Of a DNA stretch of 64,000 nucleotides, positions 8,585 through 16,293 are shown piece by piece. A model generated the notes under the pieces. The model saw nothing but the letters and a program-made list of their open reading frames with translations. It was not told the origin of the DNA and made no database searches. A program made the translations under genes and the position numbers. This DNA comes from Phycisphaerales bacterium UBA7800 (GTDB lineage: Bacteria; Planctomycetota; Phycisphaerae; Phycisphaerales; Phycisphaeraceae), in NCBI GenBank assembly GCA_002480565.1, contig DLCK01000021.1:22539-86538 (forward strand), read 5' to 3'. The number at the start of each line of letters is the position of its first letter. The first letter of the stretch is position 1.

Positions 8585-9580
8585 CTACGGCATAGTCGTA
8601 TAAAAATCATAACACGCCTGCCATGTTGCCGACGCCTGAGGCTCAAGCTGTACACGGGTAAAACGTTCTGGTGAATAACTGTTAGCTGTAAAAAAATGAG
8701 CAAAGCGATACGCAGGATGACTCCCTGTCAGTCTGACACCTAATCGACCACTGGCCGACTCGATCCGCAAATCTGCTTGTATTGCAGTCATCGACTCATT
8801 GACCTGCACAAAGCCCACCGCGCCGGGATCACCTTCAATCACCAGGCGATTACCAGCCATATGCATCCAACTGTGCGGCAGACTCGCAACAGGCTTGCCC
8901 AAGGTAATGTGATAGCGTTCGCCAAACGGTTGGTTGTCGAGTGTCAGAAAATTATGGTTGTAATGTTCAAACTCAAAACGGTGTTTACCAGTGTTGGTTA
9001 GCTCATAGGTAATCACCAAACGACCAAGCTCCACATCCACGCGATAAGTCTTGACCATGTGATAGCCATAGCCTCGCACGATTGGTGATGTCTGCTGCAC
9101 AGTCAGTTGATTATCACCTGCGGTCACCTTTGAAGCGATCAATGAAACCACTTCATACACATTAGAAGACCGATAGGCATGCGTGTCGGGTTTACGAAAT
9201 ACCGCAACACCGGGCTTGATAAAGGACTCACCAGGCCGAGCATCATCAAAGCCCAGGACGCCAACTCCTAACTGGCCAAACTCGTCGGGCAAGCCCAGTT
9301 GATTGACCATCGTGTGGCCTGCAAATGTGATATCGGTCACAACTGCGGTACGATCAAATCGCTGTCCCCATTGGGCAAATGTATCAGTTGATGGATCAAT
9401 CTGCGTCACAACGCACACGGATAGCCCCTCATCACCTAACACATACTGCGGTGAAGCCAAGACTGATTCGACCTGCGTTTTTGCCTTGTTTTGTGATGGA
9501 TTGACAGCACAGCCGGACATGAACAGCATTCCAATTAAAACAGGTATCAGAAAATAACGTTGCAATGACAGTCGCCTCAT
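8585..9580 (-). CDS. Lipoprotein with aldose-epimerase-like fold
   Basis: Protein of 331 residues with a clear lipoprotein signal: FMSGC gives Cys24 as the lipidated residue. The body contains a stretch like the galactose mutarotase superfamily: RVDVELGRLVITYELTN, then HYNHNFL, then a GERYHITLG segment. It is probably an exported sugar-binding or mutarotase-like protein. Catalytic residues of true aldose 1-epimerases were not established. The ATG at 9580 has no obvious ribosome binding site; a TTG at about 9562 with GAGG upstream is an alternative that keeps the lipobox. It sits between a pseudopilin gene (9 bases upstream) and the DUF4955 gene (20 bases downstream), so it is very likely in one operon. 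Confidence 0.7.
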   Translation of the reverse strand: MRRLSLQRYFLIPVLIGMLFMSGCAVNPSQNKAKTQVESVLASPQYVLGDEGLSVCVVTQIDPSTDTFAQWGQRFDRTAVVTDITFAGHTMVNQLGLPDEFGQLGVGVLGFDDARPGESFIKPGVAVFRKPDTHAYRSSNVYEVVSLIASKVTAGDNQLTVQQTSPIVRGYGYHMVKTYRVDVELGRLVITYELTNTGKHRFEFEHYNHNFLTLDNQPFGERYHITLGKPVASLPHSWMHMAGNRLVIEGDPGAVGFVQVNESMTAIQADLRIESASGRLGVRLTGSHPAYRFAHFFTANSYSPERFTRVQLEPQASATWQACYDFYTTMP

Positions 9581-9589
9581 AAAATAAAA

Positions 9590-10402
9590 TCAAGGCTGCC
9601 AGGGTGCCCGTTTGTGGTCATTGGTCGAGGAGTCAATGGGCAACTCTTTGATCGCGGTGTTCACGACATGCCCATCGAAATACGTCACGTTGATAAGGTT
9701 TTTAGGATTGTCTGCTGCGAGACTGCCTTTGTGACGTCCCCATAAATTAAATGTACTTGGGATACCATCAGGCGGCGCATTGGTGAAAGTCAACTCACGA
9801 TTATCCGAGTCAGCTATCGCCAGCAACTTGCCGGGCTTGATCATGTCGGCATTGCGAATTTCCACATCGGTCCCTGCCCCATCATAAATGCGACAGATCC
9901 AATTGCTTCGGCCCCAGTCGGACTTATCGCCCCCGTCCATGAGATGCTGCGTCCCCGGACAGGAGAAGATACCTGGCGGGCGGACACCGTTGGTTGAAAA
10001 TTCCGTGACCTGCATATTGAGTATTTCCATCCCAAGACCGACCGGCCAGAAACGATTATTGCCATCCACCTTCATGACAATCGGCGCGATCCAATCCTTG
10101 TGATTTTGACTATATGCCGTCATCGCCACGAATACCTGTCGCTGATTGGCTGCACACTGAACCGACTGAGCACTCTTGCGAGCTGCTGCCAAGGCCGGCA
10201 GAAGAATCGAAATCAACAGCGAGATAATGGAGATTACCACCAATAATTCAATGAGTGTGAATGCACTTGTTTTTAAGTGTTTTTTAGCATGTCGATGAAT
10301 TTTATTTTTAACACGAAGGCACGAAGGACACGAAGATGAAACAGCATGATTTGTGTCATGCCACTTGGATTGAACGTGTAAGTTTTTCATATTGCTATCC
10401 AT
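9590..10402 (-). CDS. Pseudopilin-like protein (copy 2), 5' end rebuilt by a repeat element
   Basis: Protein of about 270 residues with the pseudopilin signal SAFTLIELLVVISIIS (Ala before the cleavage point) and the C-terminal signature VTYFDGHVVN. It is closely related along its length to the copy at 12639-13373 (shared landmarks NQRQVFVAM, RPPGIFSCP, SDWGRS, PWQP at the end). Unlike that copy, its N-terminal leader is encoded by one arm of an inverted repeat (10305-10494) rich in CACGAAG, which has replaced the normal leader and upstream region. The start is uncertain: ATG 10402 and ATG 10390 are in frame, neither with a strong ribosome binding site. The frame stays open through the whole element to 10531. 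A long leader may still be processed, since prepilin peptidase cuts just before FTLIE. Confidence 0.75.
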   Translation of the reverse strand: MDSNMKNLHVQSKWHDTNHAVSSSCPSCLRVKNKIHRHAKKHLKTSAFTLIELLVVISIISLLISILLPALAAARKSAQSVQCAANQRQVFVAMTAYSQNHKDWIAPIVMKVDGNNRFWPVGLGMEILNMQVTEFSTNGVRPPGIFSCPGTQHLMDGGDKSDWGRSNWICRIYDGAGTDVEIRNADMIKPGKLLAIADSDNRELTFTNAPPDGIPSTFNLWGRHKGSLAADNPKNLINVTYFDGHVVNTAIKELPIDSSTNDHKRAPWQP

Positions 10403-10494
10403 TTCTTTGCGCTCAAACATTTTTAAAATGTATTGCTGCCTTACTGTTTGTCCTTCGTGACCTTCGTGCTCTTCGCGCCTTCGTGTTAAAAAAA
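10305..10494. repeat. Inverted-repeat element with iterated CACGAAG arms
   Basis: The left arm (about 10305-10344) starts TTTTTAACACGAAGGC and carries three CACGAAG/GCACGAAG-like iterations. The right arm (about 10447-10494) is its inverted counterpart with one extra iteration; both arms end inward with the sequence ACAG. About 100 bases lie between them. The structure resembles a small non-autonomous (MITE- or REP-like) element. Similar AACACGAAGG repeats are, as I recall, widespread between genes in Planctomycetes and related phyla. Here it covers the 5' end of pseudopilin copy 2. Confidence 0.75.
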
Positions 10495-10574
10495 CTGGCG
10501 CCCATATCTCCAATAAATTCAACATTCCCAACAGCTCAAAATATCAATGACGCATAGCTGTCTGTCCTTAATTG

Positions 10575-12602
10575 TTACTTGCCATCATTGGGCGACACCT
10601 GCATGTGCATGGTGAGATCCATCTGTGAAACCTTGCCTTGCGATTGGATGAGCAGTGCTTTACAAGGCATGCCTTGGAACCTGAATCGCATGGTATGGTT
10701 CACATGTTCAATCGCTTTAACTGTGATGGGCATGGGCGATTGGACTTTAATCGTCATTGCAGGCGTGAGCAGAACGTCCTTGTCAGGGATGATCCAATAA
10801 TCTTTGCCCTTACCTGGCCAACCGGAAAAGACTTGTTTTCCAGCCCGAATTGTGATTTGGTATGCATAGCCATCCGCAGCCGAATCCAACGGCGTGATCG
10901 TCACCGGCTCATTGCTGCCAAGTAAGTATCGCAAGGTTAATTCATGTTGCTGCTTGTCTTGAGTTGCAACTTGGTCAGAGACAGTGATTTCATCAATACC
11001 CCACGTAACATGCCGATCCCATGAAGCGATGTCCGGGTATGCTGCTGCGGGATTGATGGACAATTCACCACCTTGATTCGTCAAACGTGAAACGGTGATG
11101 GGAATGTCGGTTCCTTTTTGCGTTTGTAATTGGTCATCGACTTGCAGGACATTATGCCCGCGTACGGATTGATAGTCATCTTTGAGCCGAGGATTGCGAT
11201 AGCCTGATGTGCCAGCTTCGATCAATGCTGCCTGACCACCGACGATGAAGTTCACATGTCCTGCATCATGGTGAGCATGAAAGTCCCCCGGATGTGAACC
11301 ACGAACCCACAAGCCTGTTGCGGAATCCGCCCAACTGCTTCGCCAGATCATCACACGGGCGATATCCCACTGATAATGCGTAGGTAAATCGGTCAGTGAA
11401 TCAGTCTCTTTAAGCATTGCCGTTGCGAGCATGCCAAACAGTGAGTGTGGCAATTGTTTGTGTTGCTTGGCCAATGCCCAGAGTAAAGCCTTGTCTCCTG
11501 AGAGTACTGCAAGCTGCGCTATTTTTTCATTGATCCCGCGATCATACATACCGCGACATGCGCCGTAGCCATCAAAGTCATTGACCAGATACTCGCCGGG
11601 TTGGTAATGCGAGATGAGCCACTTGCCATATTTTTGCAAAAACGGATTGTTGACTGCTTCAAAGTCCCCGACCTGCGCCATTGCCATTGCGCTGCTTTGG
11701 ACCCCCAGTAAAGTCAGGCCCAACGCATAGGTAAAGCCTTCGGAGTTGGCACCTTCATCGCCTAGTGTGGACATGGTCTTAAACAGGTTCTCACGAGCCA
11801 ATGCATATTGACTGGGATACTTGTCTTTGCCTAAAGCACAAGCTGCGAGCATCAACCCTTCATTGGGGATCACCCATTGATTGGATTGATATTTTTGATC
11901 GCGGACATACCAGGGCTTTGCCGCCTGCCAATCATCAAAGGTTCGATTCATCTCCGTTTTAAGCAGTAAATCAAGGGATTTTTCGAGTTTATCCGGCAAG
12001 ACACCTTTGCCAAGAAGCTCACGCGTATAGACCACCGCACGGATACCGATACCTGTCGCCAGCCAGACACCATCGCCACCTTCGGGCATCTGGGTTCGAC
12101 CACTATGAGGCATTGACCAACCCGGACGCTGCAAGGGAATCCATGTCGCGACTTCGGTGAGTTGACGGGTGATGTAATCAGCAAAGGCTTGATCACCTGT
12201 GAGTCGATAGCATGCTGCAAGGTAAGGCAGTTCACTGACAATCAGATTGGCTGACTCCTGATCGGATGTCGCCCGCGCGAAGTATTCTCGGATCACCGGA
12301 TGCTTGATCGCATCAGGCCGACTATGCGTGAGCTTGCGTTGCCTGGCGGGGTCAATATCACAAAGCTGCTGATAGGTATCAACGCGTTTAATGATCGGCT
12401 CATGGAGAATCTGACGCGCGGTAGCGACCATTGCTTGAAGCTGTACATCATCAGCAAACGCAGGTTTGAGTTGATCAACCCACTGACCTAAATGCATGGC
12501 TTGAGGTGTCGCTTGCTCAAGAGGTTGGGGCGACTGTGCACATGCAGTAAACGTCAGCAGTAGAACTGTTATCAATGAAACAGGATGGCGATGCTTTGAC
12601 AT
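10575..12602 (-). CDS. Heparinase II/III-like polysaccharide lyase
   Basis: Exported protein of about 675 residues (ATG at 12600-12602; an upstream in-frame TTG at 12629 is less likely). It begins with a hydrophobic signal ending TACAQ, possibly a lipobox. The first half is an alpha-helical (alpha/alpha)-toroid-like region (YFARATSDQESANLIVSEL, QSNQWVIPNEGLML, DEGANSEGFTYALG). The second half starts near residue 420 and contains GSHPGDFHAHHDAGHVNF, the hallmark of the heparinase II/III C-terminal domain shared by families such as PL12, PL15, PL17 and PL21. These act on uronic-acid polysaccharides by beta-elimination. The exact family is not assigned. Pseudopilin genes stand on both sides. Confidence 0.85.
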   Translation of the reverse strand: MSKHRHPVSLITVLLLTFTACAQSPQPLEQATPQAMHLGQWVDQLKPAFADDVQLQAMVATARQILHEPIIKRVDTYQQLCDIDPARQRKLTHSRPDAIKHPVIREYFARATSDQESANLIVSELPYLAACYRLTGDQAFADYITRQLTEVATWIPLQRPGWSMPHSGRTQMPEGGDGVWLATGIGIRAVVYTRELLGKGVLPDKLEKSLDLLLKTEMNRTFDDWQAAKPWYVRDQKYQSNQWVIPNEGLMLAACALGKDKYPSQYALARENLFKTMSTLGDEGANSEGFTYALGLTLLGVQSSAMAMAQVGDFEAVNNPFLQKYGKWLISHYQPGEYLVNDFDGYGACRGMYDRGINEKIAQLAVLSGDKALLWALAKQHKQLPHSLFGMLATAMLKETDSLTDLPTHYQWDIARVMIWRSSWADSATGLWVRGSHPGDFHAHHDAGHVNFIVGGQAALIEAGTSGYRNPRLKDDYQSVRGHNVLQVDDQLQTQKGTDIPITVSRLTNQGGELSINPAAAYPDIASWDRHVTWGIDEITVSDQVATQDKQQHELTLRYLLGSNEPVTITPLDSAADGYAYQITIRAGKQVFSGWPGKGKDYWIIPDKDVLLTPAMTIKVQSPMPITVKAIEHVNHTMRFRFQGMPCKALLIQSQGKVSQMDLTMHMQVSPNDGK

Positions 12603-12638
12603 CGGTGGCTTTCTATTCAGACAAGACAATGAACCTGA

Positions 12639-13373
12639 TCAAGGCTGCCAGGGGAAGTCGGTTTTATCGACGTACTGTAATTCGCCAATCTGCTGCGATC
12701 GGACATGACCATCAAAGTATGAAATGTTGACAACGTTTTTAGGATCGCTTGGCGCAAGTGATCCGCGGTGACGACCCCAGATATTAAACGTCGCATTGAT
12801 CGCATCAGCACCACTGGAGTTTGATGTTAGCGTCACCATCCGTGAATCAGTGGTCGCCAGAATTTTGCCTGGCTGAGGAATGTCGGAGTGACGCAGTTCC
12901 TGTTGCCACAGATAGGTTTGATGATAGATGCGACTGATCCATGTGCTGCGTCCCCAGTCACTGTAATGACTGGTGGTCATCAAGTAGTCCGACGATGGGC
13001 AGGAAAAGATACCCGGCGGACGTTGACCGGTTGGCCAAAAGTCGCCGGCCTGCATATTCAACGTTTCGATTGCCAGTCCGACGGACCAGAGACGGTTGGA
13101 TGCACCATTTTGCATATAGGTCGGGACGATCCAGTCGTTGTGATTTTGAGAGTAGGCGACCATCGCCACGAAGACCTGACGTTGATTGGTTCCACATTGA
13201 AGTGTCTGAGCACTCTTGCGAGCTGCCCCCAATGCCGGGAGCAGGATGGCGATGAGTAATGAGATGATGGAGATCACCACCAGCAATTCGATGAGCGTAA
13301 ATGCATCGGAATTGCGAATTGATCGATTGAATTTTTTGCAGTCAAGCCGGAGCGTGTCATGTTGATTGATCAT
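12639..13373 (-). CDS. Pseudopilin-like protein (copy 3)
   Basis: Protein of 244 residues. The start at ATG 13371-13373 is well supported by GGGAGG seven bases upstream; the frame extends further but without another credible start. It has DAFTLIELLVVISIIS (Ala before the cleavage point), a hydrophobic helix, a NQRQVFVAM region and the C-terminal ISYFDGHVR. It is a close paralogue of the copy at 9590-10402, and the pair flanks the heparinase-like lyase. It is the first gene of the minus-strand operon facing the LacI gene at 13562. It is probably an inner-membrane pseudopilus or surface component specific to this enzyme set (inference). Confidence 0.9.
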   Translation of the reverse strand: MINQHDTLRLDCKKFNRSIRNSDAFTLIELLVVISIISLLIAILLPALGAARKSAQTLQCGTNQRQVFVAMVAYSQNHNDWIVPTYMQNGASNRLWSVGLAIETLNMQAGDFWPTGQRPPGIFSCPSSDYLMTTSHYSDWGRSTWISRIYHQTYLWQQELRHSDIPQPGKILATTDSRMVTLTSNSSGADAINATFNIWGRHRGSLAPSDPKNVVNISYFDGHVRSQQIGELQYVDKTDFPWQP

Positions 13374-13474
13374 GCCAACCTCCCAATAGTGAATTGTTGT
13401 ATATAAGATGCCCAAATGGTGCCTAAAAGGTCGCATTTTGGCAATCTTTCCACTTGATCTTAGCCACGCACTTT

Positions 13475-13550
13475 TTGCATTGCAATTTTCCATGCAAAAT
13501 ATTTTGTTTTTTGTGAGTGAATTGTGACTTTTGGGGTGTTGTGACATAAT
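13475..13550 (+). promoter_or_regulatory. LacI gene promoter with TTGCATTGCAA operator
   Basis: The perfect palindrome TTGCATTGCAA lies at 13475-13485. A plus-strand promoter candidate (TTGTGA at 13522-13527, 17-base spacer, CATAAT at 13545-13550) would start transcription within a few bases of the ATG at 13562, implying a nearly leaderless mRNA. The same palindrome type recurs at 14651-14661, downstream of the regulator gene. Confidence 0.55.
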
Positions 13551-13561
13551 ATCAATCAATC

Positions 13562-14647
13562 ATGAGCCAAGCCGACACGCGTAACCAAGCTACTATGTCC
13601 GCCATTGCCGATGCTGCAAAGGTGTCGATTTCGACGGTTTCCCGTGTCCTTGCTGGGGGCCAGGGGATCAGTAAGCAGACGATTGAAAAAGTCCGCAACA
13701 CAGCCAACGAGCTTGGCTACCGGCCCAAGCCCTCTGCAATGATGCGATCCGGCGCCAAGCCTCGGCAGAAGAGTCTGAAAATTGGACTACTGCACACGTT
13801 TCTTGGCGACTATACGCCCCATCATTCCATAAAAGTTTATTTACATCAGCAATTTATGATCGAAGCATGGGAAGCGACCCATCAAGCCGGACACCAGCTT
13901 TGTATCGACTATCTGGACCTTGATCGCACGACGGATCGGTCGCCTTTGCTCGGCCCACAGTCGGATATTGATGGCTTGATCCTTAAAGGAGCCATTGAGC
14001 CGCGTGTGATGCAAATGCTTCCTAAAAGCTTGCCAACAGTGGTTTTGCGACTCCCCATGGGGATGCCTTGCCAATATTCGTCTGTCAATTGCAATTATCA
14101 CATGGGTATTGCTCGATGCGTGCAATACCTCCACGAACTGGGACATCGGCAAATTGGCTTTTTCTGCCTGGCCAATCAGCGTTTTGACAACATGGACAAG
14201 ATCACGTCCTATCAGCAAACACTTATATCACTTGGCCTTAACGAGTCTGATCACATGCTCATCCCGGATATCAAAGATTATGCCGATGCGACTGAAACCT
14301 GTCGATGGGCCGTGGATCAATGGCTTAATTCGCCCAATCGACCGACTGCAATCATCTCAAGCGAAGGCTTCTGTCACGATATCGCCCAAGTCCTTGAAGA
14401 ACGCGGCCTGAAGGTTCCTGAGGACATGAGCCTGCTCAATGCCGTGACCGGCGCCAGCTCATATGACTCGATGCGACAACACTATACGCGACTGCAAATG
14501 CCTGCCATGGAGATGTCGCATGCCGCTGTCGAACACCTTGTCCGACACATTCGCAATCCCCAGGCACCCCCACAAACCGTGCTCATGGAGATGGATTTCA
14601 TCGTCGGTGACACCACTTCCGCCCCGCCTGCTAGTGCCGACCGATAA
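13562..14647 (+). CDS. LacI-family transcriptional regulator
   Basis: Regulator of 361 residues. The DNA-binding domain MSAIADAAKVSISTVSRVL begins at residue 12, followed by the hinge region (ELGYRPKPSAMMRSG) and a periplasmic-binding-like sensor (ARCVQYLHELGHRQIGFF; LQMPAMEMSHAAVEHL). Translation from 13562 would be almost leaderless; ATG 13595 is an alternative that just retains the HTH. Matching palindromes on both sides of the gene predict control of the leftward pseudopilin/lyase operon and the rightward pyruvyl transferase gene. The effector is unknown. Confidence 0.93.
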   Translation: MSQADTRNQATMSAIADAAKVSISTVSRVLAGGQGISKQTIEKVRNTANELGYRPKPSAMMRSGAKPRQKSLKIGLLHTFLGDYTPHHSIKVYLHQQFMIEAWEATHQAGHQLCIDYLDLDRTTDRSPLLGPQSDIDGLILKGAIEPRVMQMLPKSLPTVVLRLPMGMPCQYSSVNCNYHMGIARCVQYLHELGHRQIGFFCLANQRFDNMDKITSYQQTLISLGLNESDHMLIPDIKDYADATETCRWAVDQWLNSPNRPTAIISSEGFCHDIAQVLEERGLKVPEDMSLLNAVTGASSYDSMRQHYTRLQMPAMEMSHAAVEHLVRHIRNPQAPPQTVLMEMDFIVGDTTSAPPASADR

Positions 14648-14650
14648 TTT

Positions 14651-14707
14651 TTGCAATGCAAAATTTATGCAATTTGCATTGACTCCTTTCATGCGACTGG
14701 CTATGCT
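14651..14707 (+). promoter_or_regulatory. Promoter of the pyruvyl transferase gene with paired palindromes
   Basis: TTGCAATGCAA (14651-14661) and ATGCAATTTGCAT (14667-14679) are both perfect palindromes around a central base. The second abuts a -35 TTGACT (14679-14684), followed after 17 bases by a -10-like TATGCT (14702-14707). The first differs only in its central base from the operator at 13475-13485, tying this promoter to the LacI protein encoded just upstream. Confidence 0.65.
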
Positions 14708-14754
14708 TAGACAACTGATTTGAAATTGTATCCATCCCATAAAAGGTACTGAGC

Positions 14755-15996
14755 ATGCCCCAAAATCCGACCATTCTTCTACGTTCCTCCTGGGCCTTTG
14801 GCAACATTGGTGACATCGCCATCACCCCCGGCATGCTGCGACTCATTGAGCAACACATCCCAGGCGCCCGGATCATTCTGCATCCTGCCAACTCCCATGA
14901 GCTGATTCAGACCTACCTTTCTGATCGCTTCCCGGATGTCGAATTGGTGCAAGGCAATCTCGGTCAACTTGGCCAGCCGATGACACCTGCACTAAAGCAA
15001 GCCTTTGAAGAATCGGATCTGTATCTGCATGCGTCAGGCCCGACCATTGCTCATGGCCACCAACCCTATGATGGCCCGGTCCTCACCAAAGGCTGGCGAG
15101 CGTATGACTGGAATTCGAGCATGGGACCCTTGCTTGCGTTTTACGTTGCTCGTGACATGGGCCTGCCATTTGGTGGTTATGGTCTTGGTGTTAACTTCAT
15201 GGCCACGCCGTCGAACCTGGTCTTTAAATCGATTCTGGATGATGCTGCCTTTTTCTACACCCGCGAAACCGACTCGATGAATTACTGTCGTGAGTCTGGC
15301 ATCAATCCGCCACTGTTGGACTTCGTGCCTGACTGTACGTTTGCATTTGATATGCGCGATGAAGCTGGCGCTGACAGACTCATGGAAGAATTTGATCTTG
15401 AGGAAGGCAAGTTCCTTGCAGTGTTACTGCGATCCAGCGCGCTGGCATTCACCACCGAAGAGCGTGAAGCCAAGCATTGCTATCAACTGCGCGAACTGAT
15501 CAAGCATTGGATCGACCGCACCGGCATGCCCGTGTTCCTCTGTCCTGAAACGCGCAAGGATGTCGAACCCACCGGCCGGCTGCTTCAAGAACCGTTACCT
15601 ACCAAGTACAAATCAATGGTCAAATATCATGACCGTTTCTGGATGCCCTGCCTGGCAACGAGTATGTATCAACGGGCGCACAGCATGTTAAGTATGGATC
15701 ACCACTCAGCGATCATGTCTCTAAGCGTAGGTACGCCAACACTACATCCACGCGATCCCATGGCAGGCCGCAAGGGTCAAATTTTCCCCGATCTTGATCT
15801 GGGCGACTGGCTCTTTGATATCAACAACACGGTTACATCCGACATTCAACCTGCACTGGATGACCTGATCGACAACCCGCAGCATGCACGTGACCGCGTA
15901 AGCAAAGCGATGTCCAAGGTCAACCAACTCCAGGCCGATGCCATGAAGGTCGTCCGTGATGTCGCGATGAATAAGACCGCAACGGTGAACGCGTAA
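14755..15996 (+). CDS. Polysaccharide pyruvyl transferase-family protein
   Basis: Cytoplasmic protein of 413 residues without a signal peptide; AAAGG lies 10 bases before the ATG. The N-terminus (SWAFGNIGDIAITPGML) and the middle (SDLYLHASGPTIAHGHQ; PFGGYGLGVN; FFYTRETDSMNYC; DFVPDCTFAFD) match the polysaccharide pyruvyl transferase family (PF04230). Members move pyruvyl groups from phosphoenolpyruvate onto sugars, or are uncharacterised relatives. It has its own promoter with operators of the neighbouring LacI protein. A biosynthetic-type enzyme in a catabolic island is unusual. It might process pyruvylated sugars or modify a surface glycan; which cannot be told. Confidence 0.85.
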   Translation: MPQNPTILLRSSWAFGNIGDIAITPGMLRLIEQHIPGARIILHPANSHELIQTYLSDRFPDVELVQGNLGQLGQPMTPALKQAFEESDLYLHASGPTIAHGHQPYDGPVLTKGWRAYDWNSSMGPLLAFYVARDMGLPFGGYGLGVNFMATPSNLVFKSILDDAAFFYTRETDSMNYCRESGINPPLLDFVPDCTFAFDMRDEAGADRLMEEFDLEEGKFLAVLLRSSALAFTTEEREAKHCYQLRELIKHWIDRTGMPVFLCPETRKDVEPTGRLLQEPLPTKYKSMVKYHDRFWMPCLATSMYQRAHSMLSMDHHSAIMSLSVGTPTLHPRDPMAGRKGQIFPDLDLGDWLFDINNTVTSDIQPALDDLIDNPQHARDRVSKAMSKVNQLQADAMKVVRDVAMNKTATVNA

Positions 15997-16293
15997 AGCA
16001 TACAATATCCTGTAACATACTTAGGGGTTGCCCCAGACAACTATACAGACTGGCCAAACTTTGTATCATTTCACTACAGTCTGTTCAATACCTTCGTGTA
16101 GGACAAGGTGTATTACGTGATGCGGCGTACACGTTACAACCATCAGAATATAGAACTCAGTGCATCCTGCGACTCGTTCCAAAATATCTTCCGGTTCCGT
16201 AGTTGTCACAAGTAAGCCACTTTCACATCAGTATCTGATGCTGTCAAGAAAATCATTTTATAAAAATCGAAATGCAATCCGCCTTTTACAAAA
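15997..16293. other. Gene-free stretch between convergent genes
   Basis: 297 bases between convergent genes. A 4-bp hairpin (GGGG-TTG-CCCC near 16023-16033) is too weak to call a terminator. A short plus-strand open stretch (from about 16017, beginning YLGVAPDNYTDW) is not recognisable and has no start or ribosome binding site. Nothing further is supported. Confidence 0.5.

Noticed and set aside
12603..12629. Upstream TTG start for the heparinase-like gene
   Set aside because: No ribosome binding site, and the ATG at 12602 leads directly into the signal peptide.
13374..13559. N-terminal extension of pseudopilin copy 3
   Set aside because: GGGAGG directly before ATG 13373 marks the start, and the extension would cover the operator region of the LacI gene.
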